This document shows, piece after piece, positions 1-8,094 of a stretch of 64,000 nucleotides of DNA (positions within the stretch are counted from its first letter, which is position 1; each line of letters opens with the position of its first letter). The notes under the pieces were generated by a model. The model had not been told where the DNA came from, made no database searches, and saw nothing but the letters and a program-made list of their open reading frames with translations. This DNA is from Desulfallas sp. Bu1-1. GTDB lineage: Bacteria > Bacillota > Desulfotomaculia > Desulfotomaculales > Desulfallaceae. Where the stretch lies: NCBI RefSeq assembly GCF_015594625.1, contig NZ_JADNRQ010000004.1, positions 62,001-126,000 on the forward strand, in the 5' to 3' direction. The position numbers were made by a program, and so were the translations under genes.

Positions 1-19
1 AAATAAGATTTTATTATAG

Positions 20-261
20 AGAGATACTGGCGTATATTCTGATTTAAAAACCTTGGATTTTAAATTCACTTTAGGACAGGACCTCAAAGAGTTTTTGGTT
101 GCAAAGGCTAAAAAAGTTGAGGTCACTATGGTATTGATTTCTGCGGAACAGTCATCCGTAGCGAATATTAAAAATATTTGGAAGCTTACGTAGTTGCCAA
201 GTATAAATGGCCAGAAGGAATGTTTATAGTTAACAATTTACCTGGGATAGCAGGCGAATAA
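20..261 (+). pseudogene. Degraded 3' end of an unidentified gene
   Basis: One frame is open from base 20 (reading DLKTLDFKFTLGQDLKEF and onward) to a TAG at 191-193. A second frame, open from about 172, continues with EAYVVAKYKWPEGMFIVNN and ends at a TAA at 259-261. The pair looks like one C-terminal sequence broken by a frameshift around 172-193. There is no start codon with a ribosome site inside the window, and the rest lies to the left. I do not recognise the family. The stretch 262-409 holds only AT-rich leader sequence and the ribosome site of the next gene. Confidence 0.3.
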
Positions 262-409
262 TTTCAAAAATTCATTCTTTTAGGAAGAAATTATAGTGAA
301 AGGGGCCAGCTACTGCAGGGGATATAGACATGGGAGAGCGTATAACTCAGGGGGCTGGTGGATGGTCAAATAAATAGAATAGCATTTAGAGGATTTAGGG
401 GGTTATAAG

Positions 410-1582
410 ATGAGCGAAAATTCATTTTCCGGAATTAAAGTTCTCGACTTAACAAGGTATTTACCAGGGGCCTACGCTACACAGGTATTTGCGGATCTTG
501 GAGCGGAAGTGATAAAAGTTGAAGAGATAACAAAGGGCGATTTTTGCAGGTTGGATCCGCCAAAATTGCATGGCGTTAGTTACTACTTTGCAGCCTTATG
601 TCGCAACAAAAAAAGCTTATCCCTTAACCTCAAAAGCAACGACGGGCAGCGGATATTTAAACGGTTGGCTGAAGAGGCGGATGTAATAATTGAAAATTTT
701 CGCCCTGGAGTTACACAACGGTTGAACATCGACTACTCTGAAATCAAGAAAATAAACCCCAAAATAATTTACTGTTCCTTATCGGGTTTTGGTCAAAACA
801 ACCCTGCAAGCTTAAAAGCTATCCATGACGTAAATTTGCAGGCGTTAAGCGGTTATTTATCATTAAATGGAGGCAAGCTTTCTCCGGTGCATTTAGCTGA
901 CGTGGCAACCGCTATGGTTGCTGCTCTGGGTATCGCTATAGCTTTATTTCACCGTGAAGCGACTGGAGAAGGTCAGTACGTTGATGTAGCGATGTTTGAT
1001 TCATTTTTGTGGTGGCTTAGCCTGTTATATAGCAGATTCCATTTTCAAGGAAATTACATTTCCCAAGAGACACTGGAATACCCCGCGCTTTGCTACAACA
1101 TCTATAAGACAAAAGACAACCAGTTAATGGCATTTGGTATGGTAGAAACGAAGTTTTGGCAGGAGTTTTGTGAGAAAACAGGCATGGAGGAACTAATCCC
1201 CAAACAATTTTTACGGCGCCACGAAGATCAGGAAGCCTGGGAAAAGATGTGCGACTTGGTGGCTAGCAAAACTCAGGAGGAATGGTTAGAGTGGCTTAAG
1301 GACAAGGACATTTGTGTAACCCCGGTCAAGAATATGGGGGATGCCATAAAAGACATCTTGGCAGCAAATAGCGGAATAATGGATTACGTGGATTTTCCTG
1401 TCGTCGGGAAGATATTGCAAACTGGATTACCGTTAAAGCTATCTGGAATTCCTACTTCGCTTCAATCAGTGTCACCTCCGCCAGAATTAGGACAGCATAC
1501 TGGGGAGATTTTGGAACGAATTGGGTTCAAAAGGGATGATATCGAGGCGTTCGCTAAACTGGGAATCGTCGGAGGAGTATGA
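410..1582 (+). CDS. CaiB/BaiF (class III) CoA-transferase
   Basis: A 390-residue class III CoA-transferase, which would move CoA between carboxylic acids in the cytoplasm without free acyl-anhydride release. The N-terminal SGIKVLDLTRYLPGAYATQ segment, the IIENFRPG segment and the catalytic-type aspartate D164 in HLADVATAM are the family hallmarks, and the length is normal. A strong ribosome site (AGGGGG) lies 7-8 bases before the ATG. It is the first gene of an apparent unit with an SDR and a second class III transferase (2551). Two-subunit enzymes of this family, such as benzylsuccinate CoA-transferase BbsEF, make a heterodimer with that second gene possible. The substrate is not evident from sequence. 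Confidence 0.9.
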   Translation: MSENSFSGIKVLDLTRYLPGAYATQVFADLGAEVIKVEEITKGDFCRLDPPKLHGVSYYFAALCRNKKSLSLNLKSNDGQRIFKRLAEEADVIIENFRPGVTQRLNIDYSEIKKINPKIIYCSLSGFGQNNPASLKAIHDVNLQALSGYLSLNGGKLSPVHLADVATAMVAALGIAIALFHREATGEGQYVDVAMFDSFLWWLSLLYSRFHFQGNYISQETLEYPALCYNIYKTKDNQLMAFGMVETKFWQEFCEKTGMEELIPKQFLRRHEDQEAWEKMCDLVASKTQEEWLEWLKDKDICVTPVKNMGDAIKDILAANSGIMDYVDFPVVGKILQTGLPLKLSGIPTSLQSVSPPPELGQHTGEILERIGFKRDDIEAFAKLGIVGGV

Positions 1583-1704
1583 ATTAGTCAGTAGAATAGC
1601 TAGTTCTTTTGGTTTAGTTGGGGCCGTTATTTATATCTAGCATCGAATGAGTAACGTTTTGTAGCCGGAAGTACAATTATCGTAGATGGAGGGTGGATAA
1701 TCCA

Positions 1705-2481
1705 ATGACGGGAAATTGGTTTGGTGTTTTACCTTTACAGGGTCAGGTAGCGGTAGTAACCGGTGGAGGGACAGGGATTGGACGCGCGATAGCCTTGGCT
1801 TTGGCTGGAGCGGGAGCAAAAGTAGTGGTTGCCAGTCGCAACAAAGAAAAGTTATTAAGAGTTTGTGAAGAAATCAAGGCCAACGGCGGTGAGAGCCTTG
1901 CTGTTCGTACCGATGTCACCTGCCAGGAAGATATAGATAACTTAATTGCAGCGTCATGTGAAGCTTTCGAACGAATTGACATCTTAGTAAACAATGCGGG
2001 TATGGCAATTCCAAGGACAAGCGCCCTTGATGTGTCAAGGCAAGATTGGGAAAAAATTCTTGGGGTAAATCTGACGGCGGTATTTTTTGTTTCTCAGGCC
2101 GCTGCAAGGGTTATGGCTAAAAATGGCGGTGGTAGAATAGTCAATATCACGTCGATAAGGGGCACCAATGCCCTGCCGGGAATTACTCCTTATTGCACGT
2201 CGAAAGGTGCTGTGATGGCTTTGACAAAAGCACTGGCCGTAGATCTTGCTCAGTATAATATTAACGTTAATGCCGTGGCGCCCGGGTACGTTCCTACTGA
2301 TATGGTTGCAGGTTTGTTGGCTGACCCTGACAAAACCAATTTTATTCTTGAGCGCACCCCTTTACACAAGATGGGAACACCGGAGGAGGTGGCAGCTGCT
2401 GTGCTTTATTTCTGTATTCCCCAAGCATCATACACTACTGGTCACACCTTGGTTTTGGATGGTGGGTGGTCTTGTTATTAA
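1705..2481 (+). CDS. Short-chain dehydrogenase/reductase (FabG/BadH type)
   Basis: A 258-residue classical SDR, a cytoplasmic NAD(P)-dependent alcohol/ketone oxidoreductase. It has the TGGGTGIG cofactor loop near residue 20, NNAG in the middle, and the catalytic S...Y-x3-K set (NITSIRG, then PYCTSKG). The C-terminal TTGHTLVLDGGW is typical of the family. A GTG at 1693 would add four residues, but the GGAGGG ribosome site at 1688-1693 overlaps it and is properly spaced only for the ATG at 1705. The gene lies between two class III CoA-transferases, so a hydroxyacyl-CoA or ketoacyl-CoA substrate is a reasonable inference. The exact substrate is unknown. Confidence 0.85.
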   Translation: MTGNWFGVLPLQGQVAVVTGGGTGIGRAIALALAGAGAKVVVASRNKEKLLRVCEEIKANGGESLAVRTDVTCQEDIDNLIAASCEAFERIDILVNNAGMAIPRTSALDVSRQDWEKILGVNLTAVFFVSQAAARVMAKNGGGRIVNITSIRGTNALPGITPYCTSKGAVMALTKALAVDLAQYNINVNAVAPGYVPTDMVAGLLADPDKTNFILERTPLHKMGTPEEVAAAVLYFCIPQASYTTGHTLVLDGGWSCY

Positions 2482-2550
2482 TCATCTGGTTTTAACTACT
2501 TGGCTTTAATCGCACAGAACAATCATTGAATTATTAAAGGGTGATAAATC

Positions 2551-3738
2551 ATGGAGATGGCTTTATCGGGAGTAAGGGTATTAGGGGCAACCAGGTTGTT
2601 GGCTGGACCATATGCAGAAATGTTGCTAGCAGATATGGGAGCGGAAGTTATACACGTAGAACTTCCGGGTTTTGGGGATGAAAATCGCCATTCCTTTCCA
2701 GTAGTCAATGGAGAGGGAACTTGCTTTCTTGCCACAAACCGGAATAAAAAAAGTATTACATTAGACCTGCGAACACCGGAAGGTCAGCAAGTGTTCAGGG
2801 ATTTGGCTAAAATATCCGATATTGTAATTGAAAATAACCGTCCGGGAACAATGGACAAGTGGAATATTGGTTATAACCAATTAAAAGAGGTTAATCCAGG
2901 TATTATAATGACCTCAATTTCCGGTTACGGACAATCCGGGCCATATAGCTCAAGGCCCGGGTTAGATATAGTTGCCCAGGCTATGGGTGGGTTAATGAGT
3001 CTTACCGGCATGCCAGGAGGCCCACCCCTGCGGGTAGGCAATGCATTAGCTGATTTTTTGGGAGGGGTGTACGCAGTCTACGGAACTCTATCAGCACTAT
3101 ATTATAAGCAAAAGACCGGATTAGGGCAACATGTTGACTGCGCTTTGGTTGATAATGTCGCTGCGATTCTGGAGAACGTGGTGCCTAATTATGACCTCTT
3201 GGGACTGAAACCGAAAAGGGATGGCAGCCGTATTGCATGGGTGGCGCCCTATAACTGCTATTCTGCAAAGGATGGGTATGTGGTCATAGGGGTAACCAGC
3301 AATGTTCTGTGGCATAGGCTGGTTCGGGTTATGGGACGGAAAGAACTAATAGATGATCCGAAATTTGTGACACCATCGGCAAGGGTTGAAAACGTTGATG
3401 AGGTCGATGCAATTACTCAGGCCTGGGTAGCAGAAAGGACGGTAGATGAGGTCGTTTCCATACTAGCCGAGGCTGGAGTACCCTGTAGCAGAGTGAATGA
3501 CGTAGACACATTGCTGGAAGATCCACAGATAAAAGCTCGAGAAATGTTTGTAGAAGTAGAATATCCTTCTGTTGGTAAGTTTAGGGTTTCTGGTGTTACT
3601 CCCAAGTTATCTTTAACCCCTGGAAGGGTCTACGCACCTCCGCCGACACTAGGACAGCACAATGATGAAATTTATCGAGGTCTTCTAAAATACTCAGATA
3701 AAAAAATAAAAGCCCTTTCGGAGGCAGGTGTGATTTGA
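2551..3738 (+). CDS. CaiB/BaiF (class III) CoA-transferase, second copy
   Basis: A 395-residue class III CoA-transferase, clearly a different subfamily from the one at 410. It shows SGVRVLGATRLLAGPYAEM at the N-terminus, IVIENNRPGTMDKW, and the catalytic-type aspartate D168 in NALADFLGG. Both are full length, so this is not a recent duplicate. The gene is 69 bases after the SDR and likely in the same transcript. It could act alone as a succinyl-CoA- or acyl-CoA-dependent transferase, or pair with the 410 product. The ribosome site AAAGGGTGAT precedes the first of two in-frame ATGs (2551, 2557), and either could be the start. Confidence 0.9.
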   Translation: MEMALSGVRVLGATRLLAGPYAEMLLADMGAEVIHVELPGFGDENRHSFPVVNGEGTCFLATNRNKKSITLDLRTPEGQQVFRDLAKISDIVIENNRPGTMDKWNIGYNQLKEVNPGIIMTSISGYGQSGPYSSRPGLDIVAQAMGGLMSLTGMPGGPPLRVGNALADFLGGVYAVYGTLSALYYKQKTGLGQHVDCALVDNVAAILENVVPNYDLLGLKPKRDGSRIAWVAPYNCYSAKDGYVVIGVTSNVLWHRLVRVMGRKELIDDPKFVTPSARVENVDEVDAITQAWVAERTVDEVVSILAEAGVPCSRVNDVDTLLEDPQIKAREMFVEVEYPSVGKFRVSGVTPKLSLTPGRVYAPPPTLGQHNDEIYRGLLKYSDKKIKALSEAGVI

Positions 3739-3857
3739 TCGAGTAAACTTGCGAACAGCAGGCAAAGCGATACGGACTTTATTTAGATAATGGCATTGTT
3801 TTTTTAACAAATTTTTTAAAGAACTGAAGCAAGGCAAAGAGGAGGCTAGGTTAAGTT

Positions 3858-4895
3858 ATGATGAATGCTGTTCTGAAGTATAAAGGGGCCCCGGGACATA
3901 TGAAATTTGCATCTGTCCCAATTCCTTCGATTAGCCCTGATCAAGTTTTAATTGAAGTAAAATTTTGTGGGATTTGCGGAACAGATCATTCTTTATATCA
4001 CTGGAACGAAGCGATTGCCAAAGCTTATAAGATTGACTTTCCTCGAATCCTGGGTCACGAATTCGCTGGAGTAGTTTCCGAAGTAGGTAGCGAGGTGCAA
4101 GGAATTAAAACCGGGGATCGTGTCACTGTAAACCCCATTCTCTATTGTGGGCAATGTAGTTATTGTGCTGAAGGTATTATCAATGTATGTGACAATCGAC
4201 CATTTTTAGGTACGGATTTTGATGGAGGATTTGCACAATTTATAGCTGTTAGAGCGCAGAACGTAATTAAACTTCCAGATAGTGTAAGTTTTGAATCGGG
4301 GGCATTAATGGAGCCCCTTTGCGTAGCCATTCATGCTGTTGAAAGAGTGAAACCTGGATTAGGAGAGGTTGCTGTCGTTATTGGGGCGGGAGCGATTGGG
4401 CTACTAATACTTATGGTTCTAAAAGCTATTGGTGTTAACCGAGTAATTGTAACCGGTTTAAGTGTTGATAAGGACAGATTACAATTAGCTAAATCCTTAG
4501 GGGCTGAGACTATTAATATTGAAGAACAGGATCCTGTGAGCATAGTAAAAGATATTACCGGCGGCAGGGGAGCAGATATGGTGTTTGATGCTGCCGGACA
4601 TCCTTCAGTAGTGCCACAGGCAATGAAAATGGTAGCCAAGCATGGAAAGATAGGGGTAACCGGTTTGCCGTCGATACCAAGTGAGATCATGATGACTGAA
4701 GTATCATTGAAAGAAATAACTATCATCGGAAATAGGGCTTATGAACTTAAAACGTGGCTACAGGCATGTAAATTGTTAGAAGGTGGTTTAAATGTGGAGC
4801 CAATAGCAACCCATACGTTACCTCTAAAGGATTGGGAAAGTGCTTTTAATTTAATTGACCAAAGGCAGGGTTTACGGGTATTACTTGCCCCATAG
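3858..4895 (+). CDS. Zinc-dependent alcohol dehydrogenase (MDR family), copy A
   Basis: A 345-residue medium-chain zinc dehydrogenase of the threonine/sorbitol dehydrogenase type, oxidising a secondary alcohol with NAD(P) in the cytoplasm. Catalytic zinc ligands are visible as C40 (GICGTD) and H67-E68 (GHEF). The structural zinc loop is C97-x2-C100-x2-C103-x7-C111. The nucleotide-binding glycines are in VIGAGAIGLL. A paralogue about 86% identical sits at 9037, with near-identical DNA in the middle of the gene. GAGGAGG lies 12 bases upstream, and the second in-frame ATG (3861) is possible. It sits alone between a CoA-transferase and an acyl-CoA dehydrogenase. The substrate is unassigned. Confidence 0.9.
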   Translation: MMNAVLKYKGAPGHMKFASVPIPSISPDQVLIEVKFCGICGTDHSLYHWNEAIAKAYKIDFPRILGHEFAGVVSEVGSEVQGIKTGDRVTVNPILYCGQCSYCAEGIINVCDNRPFLGTDFDGGFAQFIAVRAQNVIKLPDSVSFESGALMEPLCVAIHAVERVKPGLGEVAVVIGAGAIGLLILMVLKAIGVNRVIVTGLSVDKDRLQLAKSLGAETINIEEQDPVSIVKDITGGRGADMVFDAAGHPSVVPQAMKMVAKHGKIGVTGLPSIPSEIMMTEVSLKEITIIGNRAYELKTWLQACKLLEGGLNVEPIATHTLPLKDWESAFNLIDQRQGLRVLLAP

Positions 4896-5144
4896 TTTTT
4901 TCGGAAATGATAATATATGTATTTATTGGGTTAATGGTCACATCTTGACTATGTTAGACTCAATAAATTTAATTTATGTTTCAAAGGGTATTCGCTAATG
5001 TTTTTGGTTGGAGGAGGTGGTTCGACAACCTGTTTAGGAAGAACGAAGAAGGTAAATTTAAGCTCGTTGCCTGTCTGGCAGGCTGCTCGGTACTTATCAA
5101 GTTGAGATCTAATAACACACCAAATATGGAGGGGGATTAATTTT

Positions 5145-6308
5145 ATGTTATTGACAGATCAAGAGTTAATGGACTTAAGGCTTAAGGTCCGTAAGATTGT
5201 AGAAACCGAGTTTGAAGCTTTGGTTCCAGAAATGGAAAAGACTCATGTATTCCCTGAAAAATTGTGGGACATTTGCCGGGCAAATGATCTATTCAGATTA
5301 CGCCTTCCTGAGCAATATGGCGGCATGGGACTTAATGTTGAACAGTATTTCCAAGTTCTCGAAGAGATCAGCCGTGGACCTGGAAGCATCAGAATGTTCC
5401 TGCATAATGTGAACGGCCTTGACTGGCATATCCTTCATGACCACGGTAATGAAGAAATGAAAGCAAAATGGTTACCTAAGATGGCAACCGAAGAGTACTT
5501 TATTACCTTTTCATTGACAGAGCCTGATTGTGGCTCTGGTGCGGACATTCGTACAACGGCTGTAAAAAAAGGTGATAAGTATATTTTGAACGGTAGAAAG
5601 ACCTTGATCTCCTTTACAGACATTACCGACGCTTTCTACATCCTCGCAGTAACTGATGAATCCAAAAGAAAAAAAGGCGGTCTCAGCGCGTTTATTGTCG
5701 AAGGTGACAGGCCTGGTATCCGCGTAGAGCCAATGCCTCATATGATGGGTTGCCGCGGAGCCGGCCATGGACATGTGATTATGGAAAACTGCGAAATTCC
5801 TGCGACGAACATCTTGGGCAAAGAGGGTGACGGTCTTGATATTTTCAAGGAGGCTCTTGCTATTTCCCGTGCGTCAATCGGCGTTAATTGTTTAGGTCTG
5901 TCTCAAAGATTTCTTGAGTTGGCTATTGCCAGAGCAAAAGATAGAATTACTTTTGGTAAACCTTTAATTTCCCGCCAGGCCATTCAACAAATGATTGCTG
6001 ACATGGGCACCAAAGTTCACGCACTCCGTATGATGCTGTGGGATTGTGCTAGACAATATGACCGTGGCGAGGACATTGAGATGAAAGCGTCCATGTGCAA
6101 ACTGTTTGGTATTGACACTGTACGTGAGGTTTCAGACTCTTGTTTGGAGATTTTTGGCGGTATCGGATACTTCGAAGACAATCCGTATGGCCCAGTAGAG
6201 AGAATGTACCGTGATGCTAGAGCTCTATGGTTTGAAGAGGGTCCTCGTACAGTTCAACGTCTAACTATCGCCAGGGGTCTTATTCCTAATAATGGTATTA
6301 TTAAGTAG
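5145..6308 (+). CDS. Acyl-CoA dehydrogenase
   Basis: A 387-residue FAD-dependent acyl-CoA dehydrogenase, introducing an alpha-beta double bond into an acyl-CoA and passing electrons to electron-transfer flavoprotein. It has the N-terminal helical domain, the middle-domain signature FSLTEPDCGSGADIRTTAV, and the C-terminal four-helix region. The likely catalytic base is E365 in WFEEGPRTVQR, at the place where most family members have YEGT. A strong GGAGGGGG site precedes the ATG. The 249-base leader (4896-5144) has no recognisable riboswitch. The LHNVNGLDWH segment near residue 88 is unusual in wording, and I cannot place the subfamily. Confidence 0.9.
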   Translation: MLLTDQELMDLRLKVRKIVETEFEALVPEMEKTHVFPEKLWDICRANDLFRLRLPEQYGGMGLNVEQYFQVLEEISRGPGSIRMFLHNVNGLDWHILHDHGNEEMKAKWLPKMATEEYFITFSLTEPDCGSGADIRTTAVKKGDKYILNGRKTLISFTDITDAFYILAVTDESKRKKGGLSAFIVEGDRPGIRVEPMPHMMGCRGAGHGHVIMENCEIPATNILGKEGDGLDIFKEALAISRASIGVNCLGLSQRFLELAIARAKDRITFGKPLISRQAIQQMIADMGTKVHALRMMLWDCARQYDRGEDIEMKASMCKLFGIDTVREVSDSCLEIFGGIGYFEDNPYGPVERMYRDARALWFEEGPRTVQRLTIARGLIPNNGIIK

Positions 6309-6354
6309 TCCTGTTCAAGTCGGAACGCATTGTCAAGACACATTTTTTAAAAAT

Positions 6355-6414
6355 TTAAGATACAAATAAATTTCTTAAGATACAAACAAATTTCTTAAGA
6401 TACAAACAAATTTC
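6355..6414. repeat. Three tandem 20-bp repeats
   Basis: Three head-to-tail copies of TTAAGATACAAACAAATTTC occupy 6355-6374, 6375-6394 and 6395-6414. The first copy differs by one base. They lie 47 bases beyond the stop codon of the acyl-CoA dehydrogenase, between convergent genes. The function is unknown; replication slippage could have generated the array. Confidence 0.9.
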
Positions 6415-6514
6415 CTAATCGGTTAATTATGGCAATACCAAGATCAATTATAATATTCAAGTTCTAACATTTGCCATACATTGACAGCTTAACCATTGGT
6501 ATCGAATAATTTTT

Positions 6515-6660
6515 TGGCCGTTTGCGAAGCCCTTTATATGGAGCGCGGCCTGTGTTAACCTGTTTGGGCGAAAGGCCCAAGCATAGTGTAGCCTTCCCGC
6601 TAGCTTTCTGGAGACACATGCCGAGATGCTCCATGTAAAGGGTGGCCACTCCCGGTTTCA
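6515..6660. other. Highly structured intergenic element (possible small RNA)
   Basis: A long stem is formed by CCCTTTATATGGAGC (6530-6544) and GCTCCATGTAAAGGG (6628-6642), 14 of 15 pairs with the remaining one a possible G-U. It is extended by GGCC on each side. Inside is a GAAA-type hairpin, TTGGGC (6564-6569) with GCCCAA (6575-6580). On the plus strand, TTGACA (6481) followed 18 bases later by AATAAT (6505) could be a promoter placed just upstream. No long open frame or coding signal fits. It may be a small RNA, a bidirectional termination zone between convergent genes, or a miniature transposable element. Confidence 0.45.
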
Positions 6661-6765
6661 GCAATTAAATATATAGATATTATTATGATAAGGAATTATT
6701 ATGATGAGGAGATTTTTTTGAAATAAATTTCAGGAAACATGTTTATTTCAACTAACAACTAAAAA

Positions 6766-7233
6766 CTATTGCATATGAGTTTTCCACAAACCATGAAGGT
6801 TGCAATAAGCATATGCTGCAAAGCCCCGCTTACATTTAAACATACAGTGTTCTCTTCCCATTTTACAGATTGGTCGGTCGCAAAAAGAATAGGCATCCTT
6901 ATCGGCTAGGGCAAAAGTGACCACGGGATCTTGTCCTACCGCCAGGTATTTAAATTGCCCGCCTTGTACGGTCTGGAGATAGACCCACTCAATATGGTGT
7001 TCTTCCGTCATAGGATGGGGAATATTGCCAATGCTAACTGTGGCAGCATTAGCTGAGAAACCGCCTGTAAAGGTAATTACAGGCAGGTGTTTTTCGCTGG
7101 AAGTGTCCACAGTATTTGGAACCAGCTCATTCATAGGCTGGTCGCAGCAAATGATTTTGGCACCGGCTTTTTCTATCATTACTACTAGGTTGCCGCAATG
7201 TTTGCAAATAAAGAATTTCGGCTCGTGACACAT
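6766..7233 (-). CDS. Desulfoferrodoxin-family protein (superoxide reductase-like) with extra cysteines
   Basis: A 155-residue homologue of desulfoferrodoxin, which reduces superoxide to peroxide in anaerobes. The N-terminal desulforedoxin-type iron site is CKHC...CC within the first 30 residues. The superoxide-reductase iron centre is marked by EKHLPVI, PMTEEHHIEWVYLQT and the C-terminal AYCNLHGLWK. Just before that last motif lies an insertion with four more cysteines (C-x4-C-x6-C-x3-C, in SFCDRPICKMGREHCMFKC), absent from the classical family as I know it. A GTG at 7242 would add MKI, but the GAGGA ribosome site is well spaced only for the ATG at 7233. The gene is monocistronic and convergent with the acyl-CoA dehydrogenase. 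Confidence 0.88.
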   Translation of the reverse strand: MCHEPKFFICKHCGNLVVMIEKAGAKIICCDQPMNELVPNTVDTSSEKHLPVITFTGGFSANAATVSIGNIPHPMTEEHHIEWVYLQTVQGGQFKYLAVGQDPVVTFALADKDAYSFCDRPICKMGREHCMFKCKRGFAAYAYCNLHGLWKTHMQ

Positions 7234-7498
7234 AATTTTCACATCCTCATGATAAAATGCTTATAAATATTTATACAGCCAGAATAGGTTCTCCTGCCGT
7301 CACTTGCTGTAGATGCCGTTTATGGCTTCTGCCCGAAATCTGGGATTAGCTGTTCGGCGCTATATGAAATATTAAGAAAACATGGCTTAGAATAGATGAA
7401 TATATACGAGGTATCATACAAGTGTCCGATTGAGCATGCACGTAGTGTTAGGTATTGCGGACATATAAAATAGAAGGTGACAATTTTTTAATAAAACT

Positions 7499-7522
7499 CC
7501 CGCTTACTTGGCGGGTTTTTTA
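7499..7522 (+). terminator. Intrinsic terminator-like hairpin
   Basis: CCCGC (7499-7503) pairs with GCGGG (7511-7515) over a 7-base loop and is followed by a run of six T. There is no gene immediately upstream on the plus strand, so the transcript it would end is unclear. Confidence 0.6.
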
Positions 7523-7550
7523 TTGATTAGGAAATTATACTTAATTATAG

Positions 7551-7738
7551 CTAAAGCCGAGTGGTGTACCTGGAGCGAACATACGAGGTCCATTAATAAA
7601 GCGAGCGAGGCGTAGGATAAACGGCGAATCTGTTTAAGGCCCGAAGGGCCGAGTTATGCAGCCGCCCGGACCTGAGTGAACTCGTATAAATATAAGGCCG
7701 AGTCAGTGATCGGAAGGTACTGCCACTCGGCTTTTTAT
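7551..7738 (+). ncRNA. Large structured noncoding RNA candidate (raiA/OrbA-like?)
   Basis: About 190 bases with no plausible coding frame but extensive pairing. AAGCCGAGTGG plus GTACC at the 5' end pairs with GGTAC plus CCACTCGGCTT at the 3' end. Inside, TACGAGGTCC pairs with GGACC and CTCGTA further on, and GGCCCGAAGGGCC forms a hairpin. The 3' end also forms a local terminator, GCCGAGTCAGT with ACTGCCACTCGGC followed by TTTTT, so two pairings compete. The purine-rich unpaired segments (GGAGCGAAC, GGATAAACGGCGAA) resemble, from memory, the raiA class of abundant clostridial RNAs. That identification is unverified. Confidence 0.5.
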
Positions 7739-7739
7739 T

Positions 7740-7755
7740 TGGCACCACTTTTGCA
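7740..7755 (+). promoter_or_regulatory. Sigma-54 (-24/-12) promoter
   Basis: TGGCAC-N5-TTGCA is a perfect match to the sigma-54 consensus, with GG and GC 12 bases apart. Transcription would start near 7767 and read through the relic at 7795 into the SDR (8095) and zinc dehydrogenase (9037). It begins at the last T of the terminator of the structured element. Confidence 0.75.
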
Positions 7756-7794
7756 CGCAATAAAAATCGAAACAAACGAAACAAAACCGAAACC

Positions 7795-7990
7795 ATGATA
7801 CTTCTGGATGATATTGCCCTCTTCTTCCCGAAATTAAAGATAGTTGCGGCACATACCGGATTTTCCCGTCCTTAACTGGCCAACCTGCTTAAAGCAAATC
7901 GAAGAGTTAGGATTGCGCCCGGAAGCAAAAGAGCAATTATTGAACGGAACTGCCAGCAAAGTCTTTAAGTTTTCTGATACAGATGATTAA
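7795..7990 (+). pseudogene. Relic of an amidohydrolase gene (paralogue of 16430)
   Basis: Bases 7798-7874 and 7875-7978 match two separate parts of the intact amidohydrolase gene (about 16942-17004 and 17155-17275) at high identity. The roughly 150 bases between them are missing. The first part reads LLDDIALFFPKLKIVAAHTG and then goes out of frame to a TAA. The second part reads LKQIEELGLRPEAKEQLL and onward, ending in three residues (TDD) that the intact gene lacks. It is therefore the remains of a paralogue rather than a fresh copy. The whole 5' half is gone. The AGGAGG after the stop resembles the intergenic sequence that precedes the hydratase gene at 17310. Confidence 0.85.
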
Positions 7991-8094
7991 AAAAAGGAGG
8001 ACTCAGAATTCATCTTACTGGTTGTCCAGTGAGGGTTGTCCGGTTTGGAGGGAAGGTGTTTTTCCGAGAACTATTATACGAGGGAGGTATATAT

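Noticed and set aside
4921-4972. Half-sites TTTATTG and CAATAAA flanking a spacer, similar to the palindrome at 16328
   Set aside because: The orientation and spacing differ, and such AT-rich heptamers are expected by chance.
4976-5140. A 54-codon frame upstream of the acyl-CoA dehydrogenase (MFQRVFANVFGWRRWF start)
   Set aside because: There is no ribosome site before its ATG, and it runs into the ribosome site of the next gene. The loose likeness of GGTTGGAGG here and at about 10515 is too short to mean a shared leader.
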